Source: Malania oleifera (taxonomy: Eukaryota; Streptophyta; Magnoliopsida; Santalales; Ximeniaceae). From it: 64,000 nucleotides of DNA. Location of the stretch: positions 67,699,601-67,763,600 of the forward strand of contig NC_080428.1 in NCBI RefSeq assembly GCF_029873635.1, in the 5' to 3' direction. How positions within the stretch are numbered: position 1 is the first letter of the stretch; every line of letters begins with the position of its first letter. The translations under genes and the position numbers were made by a program. Positions 48,001 to 58,129 of the stretch are shown here, piece by piece. The notes beneath the pieces were generated by a model. It was not told the DNA's origin. It did not search any database and saw only the letters and a program-made list of their open reading frames with translations.

Positions 48001-49297
48001 AAATACAAGATGAACTCTTGAGTATTGCAATGAAAATGCAAAACTCAGAAGCTCTAAGAAGTTTTCCTACGAAAGGCTTATTTACAAAGCCCCCTAGAAA
48101 AATTAGAAGCTTACTCTTAAAGAAAAATTAATCTCAATCAAAACGAGCAAGTGAGAGTTTAAACTTGGTGAGATGAACACAAGAACACTCTTACTAAGTG
48201 GTATTTGCAATATGGATGAGTAAGAATGGGAATATATAGTTTGAATATGAAAAATAGGCTTTTTGAGATTCAGAAGATATTTTCTAATTATTTTTCTAAT
48301 CTCATACTATTTTTTTGCAAATGAAGGGGCATATATAGAGTTCCCCAAAAATATAACTTTTCAAGACATGTAGGGTATTATTAAAATTGTTTAAAAACAT
48401 TTTATCTTAATTAACCCTGTTTAAAAATTTAATCACAGTAAAAAATAATGTCCAACCTGAGAGCACCGGTCGACCAGACACGAGGTTCGGTTGACCAGGT
48501 GACCAAGTTTGGTCGACCGAGCGAGATTTGAACTGAAAGTTCAGTCGACCGAACTAGGGTTCCCAAAGGCGATTTTTTATTTTAGCGCGATTCAGTTGAC
48601 CGAGACACTTTGAACTATGAAGTTTGGTCGATCAGGGCGTTGGATTCTCCCACGTGTGGGTTCGGTCAACCAAGGCATTGCCCATTTAAATTTGGTCAGT
48701 TAACCGATGAGTCAAACGTTGACTTGGTGGGAGTTCGTTCGACCAAGTCATATGAACTTGGTACAGTACGGTCAACCGAGCTATGGTCAAAATGTTGACT
48801 GCTTGATCGATTCGGTCGACCAACAAATTTACACTATGAGAGTTTGGTCGACCGAATATGCATTTTTAATGCATTTCGGTTCCAACTCCCTTATACATTC
48901 AACTTATTCATATGATGTTTATTTTTAATACAATAGGGAACTTTTTCATGCAGATTTGTGGGTCCTAAGGTCAGTTTAAGGTATTTGAGAATTAACCCCA
49001 AAAATCTAGCGTCGGTCGACCGAAGGATGTTCCCTAAGGTCCGTCTATGGTCTTGAACTTATCCATCCTACCATGCAGGTAAGACATTAATTATAACAGA
49101 TCATATTTCTATGTTACTATTACAAACCCAAAATGATAAATATAAATTACAATGAATAAAGATTTTGAGTCTTCGTCTTCTTTAAGCCTATGTGCGTGCA
49201 CCATATGATACTTCCGATAGGTCCTGCACACAAACTCATTAACCATTAAATAACAGAGTATTTGTCATAATCAAAATGAGATATGATAAGGTCAACA
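45035..49297 (-). repeat. 5' LTR of Copia element E, split by solo LTR D
   Basis: Starts TGTTAGCTTTGG and ends ATAAGGTCAACA, about 2.17 kb without D. It has the GAGGTTCGGCCAAAG..TACATCCCCGCC block at 47306-47337. A TATA box lies at 48329-48340 (CTCTATATATGC on the minus strand). A dozen or so GGTCGACCGA-type words are at 48458-49025, upstream of the TATA box. The other LTR of E is missing. Confidence 0.85.
45165..47248 (+). mobile_element. Solo LTR D inside the LTR of E
   Basis: Starts TGTAATAACCCAGG and ends TTGGGTCATTATA, a C-to-T change from TTACA. Perfect TSD ATACA at 45160-45164 and 47249-47253. Eight CGTCGACGA-type words lie at 45175-45385, followed by TATA box TATAAATAGC at 45391 and a CT-rich leader at 45445. 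The AACCCTATCATGAGGGGTCAAATC block (46608) and the GCTCGCAGATAGAGTGACC block (46945) are shared with other family members. No coding sequence is present. Confidence 0.92.
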
Positions 49298-49719
49298 CAC
49301 ACCCTTAATAGGCAAGGGTAATGCAGGCCCCAATAATTTTTTTTTTCCAAACATTTACTTTTTTTTTGTCCATTGGGCAGAGGCAGCCCTACATGGGCCT
49401 AGGGAGGAGACTGAACTTAATAAAAAATTATAAATTCATAAATTTACTACCATTTTGTATTTTATTGTAATTTGGTAAATTAATTTATATATTATTTTAC
49501 TTTAGTGCAGAAATTTTTTGTTTTAAATTTTATTTATTAAAAATATAAATATGATTACGAATGATAAATAATCTTACCTACAACTTTTGTAACAGTACCT
49601 TTTTTTATCTACACTTGTAAATATTTATTTTTAATATTTTTGTAGTCTCTTATCCTAGCAATTATAGTTGATTCGATGCTTACTATTTAAGAAAGAAAAA
49701 ATTTTAGAATACAAATGTG

Positions 49720-49761
<42 letters not shown>

Positions 49762-50920
49762 CACATCATGCAGTAAACAAAACATCGATTGTGAAAATTA
49801 AATTTTGTTTTTAAATAATTACAAAAATACATCCAAATTTTTTATTTTTGAACATTGTGTCAAAATGTTGAAAAATAATAGAAGATATTTTTAATTTTTC
49901 TCTACAAATGTTGAAAAACGAAAAAAAGTAATATTTTATTTTATAATTGCTCAAAATTTTTTAAAAAATTCTCAATTGAACAAGTTTCGATATTTTATGA
50001 AAAATTATTTTTTAAAATATTAAAATTTCACCCATTTTATTGCAATTTATTGTGACACACATTCTAAAAGGGTTGATAAAGTGTTAAAGCATAATTAAAG
50101 AAGGAGTAAGTTGAAGGGAAAAAAAAAAATTAAAAGCTTGAGGGTTATTATATTTTTTTGGACTCCTTTCTCTCTCTCCTCTCTCAACATCAGAATCCAT
50201 TTTTAATTATTTTTTAAGCACCTTTCTATCTTTTATAAGATAATATTAAAAAATCCTAATATGAATAAATTCTACTAAAATAATTTTCGTCAATGGCTCC
50301 TGACTCAACTTCCTTGCACCACTTTCTTCCTCAATACTTTTATATTATAAAATTAATCTAAATTATTAGTTCCTACTTTATTTATCTTTGATTAATATTT
50401 ATAATGATTAAATTATATAATTAATCTTAATTTATAGTATTCAAAAATATAGAAATATATATTGTGTTATATTTCTATTTACAAACATTATATATATTAA
50501 ATTTAAAAAGGCAATTAAAATTATTTTTAAAATATTCAATACAATATATTTAGTACAATTTAATTTTTCTCACATGCTTTCCACCAAAAGGTTCGAATAA
50601 CAAAATATTACAGTTAAATCCGTGTAATTTAATAAGTGTCCAATTTTTCATATGTCATAAAATAAAGTATTACACAGGCTTTCCTGCCCTAATCCCAGCA
50701 CCCACATTTTGCCATGCCATGCGACATCCACCATCCACAAAAGTTTCTCCTCTATGGTCAATTCATCTCACCCATTGCCCATTGTTCCTTACACCATGGT
50801 GGATACTATGAAGAACTCCACCAATCATCTCTATTTACACTCCCAATAAGGCTCCAGTATTTGGTGCATACCGGTTGAATGGATGCTGACACAAACCCCA
50901 TTGTACCTGTATCAAAGTAT
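49298..50920. other. AT-rich intergenic stretch
   Basis: I see no gene or complete mobile element here. It has a TA run at 49727-49758 and long A/T-rich stretches. The last 200 bp, ending at 50920, are the 3' flank of the transporter gene and should hold its polyadenylation signals; none was singled out. Confidence 0.5.
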
Positions 50921-52912
50921 TCAAAGATGGTTCACAATCTGCCTCACAGAAGTGTAGGTACCAATTACAGCAACCACAGACCCCACCACCAAAATCCCCA
51001 CAATTGCTGCCAACTCCAGCCCAAAACTCTGGGAAGCTTTCTTGATCCTAAGGTAGCAGAGGCATGGCAGCAGCATCGCCACAGTGACGCCCAGAAACGC
51101 GCCGATGAATGCCATTACGTAGCCAAAAAATGGAACCGTCAGCGCCACGATTACGGTGCTGACTACCAGTCCAGTTCTAATGAGCAAGCTGATTGATTTG
51201 TTGTTCCGCAAAGGATATTTGCCCTCTATGGCTGTGGCAAGTGGCATGATGACCACTGCATACTTTGTGAGGGGATTGATTAGTGTAGTGTAGATTGCTA
51301 TTTTTGAACTTATCTTTTGGACAGGAAGGTTTAGTGTCACTTGAGATTTCAGCAGTTCTCCATACATCAAGTAGCCAAAAATGGCCATTGATCCATAGCT
51401 GATTGTGCTCAGAACAAAACATACTAGTAATACCTGCAATCAGAAACAGCAGAAGAGAATGAAAAAGGAAGTTAGGTGCAGACCCGCTTCCATTATAGTG
51501 CCAGACAGTGAACATATGTCTTAAGTCTCATGGTTACCTTGGGGAATTGGTTTCTGTCCTTCATGGAATTGTACAAGGTTGGGAAAACTGCATGACCACA
51601 GTAACTAAAAGCAAACAAGCTCATGGCAGTGGGCACTCCAGCCCAATTCAGAAGATCACCTCTTTGATTAAATCCCACACCATCAACAGCACCAACGCAG
51701 AGAACACATGCCACCAGTATCACAGAGGCCAAAACCCCACCAGCAGAAACATAGGCCAGCAAATTCAAACTCCTTAGCCATGTTGTGGGCAAGATCACAA
51801 GGGCAGTAAGCAGCACAAAACCTTGCTTCCCTTTAATCTTGAGGCCAGAAATTTTGAAAACCATGTTTGGGAACAAGCTGTCCAAATTGTCACCTTCCAA
51901 TATCAGGAACTCTACTGCAACTAAATACAGCTCTAGGTACAAAAATAGGGACACCAAGGCTCTTCCTTTGGGCCCGAAGGCTAGCTCACCAATGTCGGGA
52001 TACGTTTTGATGGATGGATGAGCATCCATACATCGTCGCAGAAGCAATATTGTATAAAAACAGAGAATTGCTACAAGAAATAGGAGCGTCAGGCTCAGCC
52101 ACCCACCTTTGGAAAGAGCATATGGAATTGACAGAATCCCAACACCTGGTAAAACAGATTAAACTAAATCAGGCTTTATAATTACGTGTTAGGGCAACAG
52201 TGTGCAATTGCTCAGAGAGAGAGCCAATCCTGCTTAACTTTAATTAAAAGATATAATTTGGAATTCATTGATTGACGAGAAAGATATCACAAACAAAGAG
52301 AATGTGTCAAATTCAATTTTAAGATAGTTTAAACAGGATAAGATCGAGACAACAGAAAGTTACTGCAGCAGCATGCACTTGGTTGCAGTATGCTGGTTCT
52401 TTTTTATGTCAAACAATTGTTTGTACTGAATGCAAGATCAGTCAATGATGTTGCTAGATAGATATTAAACCATTCCTAAGCCCTCAGCCGGATATGAATT
52501 AGTTCTTTGATATGTTATTAGATTCTCCATTACCAAAAGGTTTCAAATTTGAAACTCGCTCGATGTATGATGAGCCTTTTATTATCCCACTCTTCAAGCA
52601 CCTTATGTAACATGCTAGAAAATATTATATTAGGACTGTCTCTCACCTATAAGCTTACTTTCAAGTGAATTGGTTCTTTAACAGATATCATATCATGGAT
52701 TCTCAAATATGATCAATTGTAAAGCCCATCCTTTTTGTAGCCTTTATCTGGTTTTGTCCAGTGGTTCTTGAGTGCATATTTAGTTATTTACCAGAGAGAG
52801 AGAGACAGAGTGAGAGACCTGATAAGGCATTGAGTCCATTGAAGCAGGTTCTGAGGAAAGTGGTGCCTTTGGCTGGTTGCTGTGTATGTGGGAGCTGGTT
52901 TTGGCTCTCCAT
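50921..52912 (-). CDS. AVT1-like vacuolar amino-acid transporter, 3 exons
   Basis: Exons are 52912-52819, 52145-51538 and 51433-50921, with GT-AG introns of 673 and 104 bp. They join in frame to 404 residues. The ATG at 52912 is the first in frame; the only earlier opening is a TTG. The protein has the AAAP (Aux/amino-acid permease) family start FNGLNALSGVGILSIPYALS, then KTYPDIGELAFG, LVAVEFLILEGDNL and AFSYCGHAVFPTLYNSM in exon 2. Exon 3 has YGSMAIFGYLMYG and NPLTKYAVVIMPLA, ending RQIVNHL. About ten or eleven membrane spans are expected. Plant AVT1 proteins move neutral amino acids across the tonoplast; this role here is by family. It is shorter at the N-terminus than long AVT1 forms and close to the small AVT1H-J type. 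A likely TATA box is at 52986-52995. Exons 1-2 are duplicated inverted at 53961-56502. Confidence 0.92.
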
Positions 52913-53671
52913 TCTCTTGCTTTCTGGCTGTGCTTTTGTTCCCCACCGCCTGTTAATTTTGGTTTGTGTTAGTAAAGAGAGGGTGGTATTTATACAGCGC
53001 AACAAATGATTAATGGTCTTTTGCTTTGCTTTTGTTTCTTATTTTTAAACACATTTTTCTCCTTTTTTAATACTTGGTCTATAAAGAGAGATTATGGGGA
53101 TGAGTAGATTGCCATTCATGTTCTACAGAAGAAATTTGAAGTAGAAAAATTGAACTAGCTGTTGGTAGGTATTCTCTGGACTTAGCTGGTTTATCCATTA
53201 TATTATCTTTTTGCTTAGTGGGCAGTTCCCCTTCAGTATGTCTCACCAAAGTAGATTCCCACATGCCCTGTCATTCTTGTTAGAAACTGAGAACTCAAGA
53301 TTCATTACTAAAGGCTTAGAGGTATTACACATTTTCAAGTTTTCTGGATCATTATATTCTTAAAAAGTTTCAAATATCTTTCACGTAAGATTTTCAGATA
53401 AATTGAAAATGACACCCGAAATTCACAGTTCACATGTCTTAAAAAATATATATATATTAAAAAAAAAAAAAAAAAGAAATCCTCTCAAAAAAATGAGTAG
53501 CATTATAATAAATCCACTCTCAACTTTGTCACAGCAGCAAAATGAGGAACTGTGACTAAAGCATGGAGGCACCATTAAGGCAGCCTAAAGCTCCTCACTT
53601 TTTGTGTTCTGTCTCGTGCAAACCTTTATGTTCCCACTAATATTTCTTAGCAATTGACTACTTCAATCCTT
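51658..53671. repeat. Left arm of a 2-kb inverted duplication
   Basis: From within exon 2 of the AVT1-like gene (TTTGATTAAATCCCACACC, 51662) to AGTCAATTGCTAAG-complement sequence ending at 53671, this is matched in reverse by 53961-56502. The match includes the promoter and about 0.7 kb beyond it. Identity is high, with scattered substitutions and small indels. Confidence 0.92.
52986..52995 (-). promoter_or_regulatory. TATA box of the AVT1-like gene
   Basis: Minus-strand GTATAAATAC about 75 bases before the ATG at 52912. It is conserved as GTATAAATAC at 54631-54640 in the inverted copy. Confidence 0.65.
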
Positions 53672-53960
53672 AATGGTGCCTCCATGCTAAGAATGTTCAA
53701 GGATTATAAAAACGCTTTTATAATCCAAAAGTTTGTCATCTCTACTGTTTTTGCACAAAAAAGAAATAGATTATAAAAACGCGTTTATATATGTTGTTAG
53801 TTTTCTATTTTTATTGTCGGTTCTCAACTATTATGAAAAAATTGAAAATTAGGTTTTATGATTTTCAATTATTTTTGACAACCTGTTATCAGAAATTTTA
53901 ATACCATAAAATAGTTCTTTTGGATTAAATAATTCATTTTATTCCATGCTAAGAATGTTC
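53672..53960. other. Spacer of the inverted duplication
   Basis: 289 bp between the arms. A 24-bp direct repeat starting CCATGCTAAGAATGTTCAAG lies at 53682-53705 and 53944-53967, overlapping the right arm's first bases. A hairpin GGATTATAAAA-ACGC-TTTTATAATCC lies at 53701-53726. No coding sequence is seen. Confidence 0.85.
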
Positions 53961-54712
53961 AAGGATTGAAGTAGTCAATTGCTAAGAAATATTAGTGGGA
54001 ACATAAAGGTTTGCATGAGACAAAGCACAAAAAGTGAGGAGCTTTAGGTTGCCTTAATGGTGCCTCCATGCTTTAGTCACAGTTCCTCACTTTGCTGGTG
54101 TGACAAAGTTGAGAGTGGATTTATTATAATGCTACTCATTTTCTTGAGAGGATTTTTTTTTTTTTTTTTTATATATATATTTTTTAAGACATGTGAACTG
54201 TGAATTTCGGGTGTCATTTTCAATTTATCCGAAAATCTTATGTGAAAGATATTTGAAACTTTTTAAGAATATAATGATCCAGAAAACTTGAAAATGTGTA
54301 ATACCTCTAAGCCTTTAGTAATGAATCTTGAGTTCTCAGTTTCTAACAAGAATGACAGGGCATGTGGGAATCTACTTTGGTGAGACATACTGAAGGGGAA
54401 CTGCCCACTAAGCAAAAAGATAATATAATGGATAAACCAGCTAAGTCCAGAGGATACCTACCAACAGCTAGTTCAATTTTTCTACTTCAAATTTCTTTTG
54501 TAGAACTTGAATGGCAATCTACTCATCCCCATAATCTCTCTTTATAGACCAAGAATTAAAAAAGGAGAAAAATGTGTTTAAAAATAAGAAACAAAAGCAA
54601 AGCAAAAGACCATTAATCATTTGTTGCGCTGTATAAATACCACCCTCTCTTACTAACACAAACCAAAATTAGCAGGCGGTGGGGAACAAAAGCACAGCCA
54701 GAAAGCAAGAGA

Positions 54713-56502
54713 ATGGAGAGCCAAAACCAGCTCCCACATACACGGCAACCAGCCAAAGGCACCACTTTCCTCAGAACCTGCTTCAATGGACTCAATGCCT
54801 TATCAGGTCTCTCACTCTGTCTCTCTCTCTCTCTGGAAAATAACTAAATATGCACTCAAGAACCACTGGACAAAACCAGATAAAGGCTGCAAAAAGGATG
54901 GGCTTTATAATTGATCATATTTAAGAATCCATGATATGATATCTGTTAAAGAACCAATGCACTTGAAAGTAAGCTTATAGGTGAGAGACAGTCCTAATAT
55001 AATATTTTCTAGCATGTTACGTAAGTGCTTGAAGAGTGGGAAAATAAAAGGTTCATCATACATCGAGCGAGTTTCAAACTTGAGACCTTTTGGTCAAGGA
55101 GAATCTACTAACATATCAAAGAACTAATTCATATCCGGCTGAGGGCTTAGGAATGCTTTAATATCTATCTGGCAACATAATTGACTGATCTTGCATTCAG
55201 TATAAACAATTGTTTGACACAAAAAAGAACCAGCATACTGCAACCAAGTGCATGCTGCTGCAGTAACTTTCTGTTGTCTAGATCTTATCCTGTTTAAACC
55301 ATCTTAAAATTGAATTTGCCACATTCTATTTGTTTGTGATATCTTTCTCGTCAATCAATGAATTCCAAATTATATTTTTTAATTAAAGTTAAGCAGGATT
55401 GGCTCTTTCTCTCTGAGCAATTGCACGCTGTTGTACTAACACGTAATTATAAAGCCTGATTTAGTTTAATATAGGTGTTGGGATTCTGTCAATTCCATAT
55501 GCTCTTTCCAAAGGTGGGTGGCTGAGCCTGATGCTCCTATTTCTTGTAGCAATTCTCTGTTTTTATACAGGATTGCTTCTGCGACGATGTATGGATGCTC
55601 ATCCATCCATCAAAACGTATCCCGACATTGGCGAGCTAGCCTTCGGGCCCAAAGGAAGAGCCTTGGTGTCCCTATTTTTGTACCTAGAGCTGTATTTAGT
55701 TGCAGTAGAGTTCCTGATATTGGAAGGTGACAATTTGGACTGCTTGTTCCCAAACATGGTTTTCAAAATTTCTGGCCTCAAGATTAAAGGGAAGCAAGGT
55801 TTTGTGCTGCTCACTGCCCTCGTGATCTTGCCCACTGTTGTGAAACTTGAGATTATTCCACCTAACTTTACCACAGTTACAATTGTACAGGTAAATAGAG
55901 AGTGAATAATTGTACAATATTACACCAGGTAAATTCCCAGGGAAGTGGGGGGTCACAACGGACCGCTTAAATCCCTCTTTCCTAGACAGAATTTTCCTTA
56001 GACATGTAATTAACACAATATATTACTACACTATACCCGACAAAAGTTAACTACTGAATAGATAAACGGAAGAACACCAGAATTAACGAGGTTCGGCTAA
56101 TTGTGCCTACGTCCTCGGACACTATCAATCAATATTTCTCTATTGTAGAAATATTACAAAATGAGAGAGAGAAGAGAGAATGTGCCTAAAGAGAGAAGTA
56201 GGCAAATTTGGGGATGAGAATACAAATGGAGGTGATGAGTTTATATAGGTTAGGAAAAACCACTATTACAACCACTAATCACCTACCTTTGAAAAATTAG
56301 CCCACCATTGAAGACTTCAATGGCAATTGTAGGCTTCTAGAATGAGCCATATTTCAACACCCACAACATGGCTAAGGAGTTTGAATTTGCTGGCTATGTT
56401 TCTGCTGGTGGGGTTTTGGCCTCTGTGATACTGGTGGCATGTGTTCTCTGCGTTGGTGCGGTTGATGGTGTGGGATGGGATTTAATCAAAGAGGTTATTT
56501 TA
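54713..56502 (+). pseudogene. Inverted truncated copy of the AVT1-like gene
   Basis: Exon 1 (54713-54806, ATG kept) and exon 2 (from 55475) are preserved with correct splice sites. Exon 2 is cut at 55835 by a solo LTR, resumes at 56365 with AACATGGCTAAGGAG, and ends near 56502. The end of exon 2 and all of exon 3 are missing, so no working transporter can be made. The exon-2 frame before the insert is open. It has Gly where the intact gene has Ile in CFYTGLLLRRC, plus Met for Thr and Cys for Ser differences. The TATA box is retained, so it may be transcribed. Confidence 0.9.
55836..56359 (-). mobile_element. 524-bp solo Copia LTR in exon 2 of the pseudogene
   Basis: Ends are TGTTGTGAAACTTG and CATATTTCAACA, with perfect TSD CCCAC at 55831-55835 and 56360-56364. 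The intact gene shows the empty site GCCCACAACATGG. The block ACGAGGTTCGGCTAATTGTG and CCTACGTCCTCGG (56086-56119) is the conserved Copia LTR block also found in K, E and S1, in the orientation of minus-strand elements. A TATA-like CCTATATAAAC (minus strand) lies near 56245. Confidence 0.92.
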
Positions 56503-58129
56503 GGGATTTAAAAGTAAATCCCTGGTGGCATGTGTTCTTTGCCTTAATGGTGCCTCCATGCTTTAGTCACAGTTCCTCACTTTGCTGGTGTGACGATCTT
56601 GAGAGTGAATTTATTAGTGGCCGGAGCTGGAGAGGGAGAGAACAGTGTGAGAGCGTGGAGGATTTTCCCCCAGCATCCGTCTTTTTGTGCGTTGCTGCTG
56701 GATATAAAGTCAACTTCTATAAAGTCAACTTCTGAAAGGTTTCCTTAAAAAGGTCTGATTAAAATTAGGGTGTTTACAATATATATAACCACTTAGTGGC
56801 ACATTAGGTCGACGGCGGGCCTTGGATTAACGAAAAAGTTGCTCCTAATTGGTGACTAGTTGGTCATAAATTTAAATTGATGAAAACACTCTTCACATAA
56901 AAGTAAGAGTAAGATTGCATACACCGTAACGATTCTCTCTCTGTCCTCGCAAAACAAGGAGCATTGTGACCCATTCGTGGCACATTGGACCACAACTACA
57001 CAAGGGAAGATTGTCTACATGTCATCTCACCCTCTTTGATTATTACCTCCTTGCAAAGTTAAAATTTGAGACTTCTACAACATTAAAGTCTTAAACTCAA
57101 ATCTTGTCTATAGACTCTTAAAAGACAAAGAAGTTCATTTTAGGACACATGAAACTAAAAGATTAGGTATCTTATATGAAATAAAATAAATAAATTTGGG
57201 TGGCCTGGGGGGTGGTATTGGTCATTAGGTTAAATTTGTTATAAACCCAACATATTGGAGGACAAAGAAAAACAACGGCATGCTTTGTGTAATAATAGAT
57301 AATAGGTCAAAGTCACTAAAATGGTTGCTTTTTGTTAGATCAGAATTGACAAAAGAAGAATGTTGTAAAAAAAAAAAAAAAACTACCTAAAAATGACCAT
57401 CTATTCGATATAGGCCAAATTACAATAGTATTGAAAGTATATTAATCTCAATCAAATTTGTATAAATCTCTCGTTTAGGATATCTAGCTTAGATATATTA
57501 GGATTTGACACATGAAAAACATTGTGTATGGGGTCAATTATTGCTTTTAATTATGTTAGATAAGAAGGATTTTTCTTTTCTTTTCTTTTTTCTGGATCGT
57601 TAAGCAATTTTTCATAGCTACATTTTCAATGATTTATCATTAATTGTGAAATTTCAAAAATATCTAACCAGACAAGCTATATATAGGATCCTGATTAGGG
57701 ACACACAATAGGTCTATTATATGTAACCTTACCTTACATTATCTTGTGAATCAAAATATCACTACCTTTTTAAAAATAAGATAAATTATTTTTAAAAGAA
57801 AAAACTTTAACCAAAATTATATAAAATCAGATTTCCAATATTTATTATAAATAGGTTAAGATTTGAATCTTGACATTGTTTTTTGTATGACTTTCATTTA
57901 CTTCCTCCATCAGTTAAGGACTTTGTTATTGTTGCAAAACGTCATATAATTTTATACAATTAATATTTAAGTGATATATTGCTTATCTATGATTACGAGT
58001 TTCAAGAAATATCTAATTCTATTCATTCCTTATTACTACCCCTAAAATTTGGATTACACATGTAAAAATTGTTCCTTTGATTTAAAAAATAAAGTGTAAT
58101 AATAGTTCGTAAATGCTAAATAGAAAAAT
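56503..58129. other. Intergenic stretch with a copied patch
   Basis: 56542-56625 repeats 54052-54135 in direct orientation (CCTTAATGGTGCCTCCATGC onward), so a piece of the inverted duplication was copied here. The rest is AT-rich with no supported gene or element ends. Confidence 0.6.

Larger units (their letters stand above)
41690..49297 (-). mobile_element. 5' part of Copia element E (LTR and gag), split by S1 and D
   Basis: The minus strand has an LTR (45035-49297), a primer-binding site, gag sequence (43913-45000) and a gag zinc-knuckle region (41690-41800), after which E is replaced by F. S1 (41804-43907) and D (45165-47248) are later insertions. The zinc-knuckle region (HMEYFVKESKHYVSTSS, then CILRKKKGHIKFDC) is similar to that of K, so E belongs to the same SIRE-like group. 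The second Cys of the knuckle is Arg. All of pol is missing. Confidence 0.85.
53961..56502. repeat. Right arm of the inverted duplication
   Basis: Reverse complement of 51658-53671, lengthened by the 524-bp solo LTR at 55836-56359. Without that insert and one TSD copy it is about 2.01 kb, the same as the left arm. It ends after GATTTAATCAAAGAGGT near 56502, where the match stops inside exon 2. Confidence 0.92.

Noticed and set aside
48610-48928. Plus-strand frames of 62 and 73 codons
   Set aside because: They run through the GGTCGACCGA word array of the E LTR; the repeated residues come from the repeated words.
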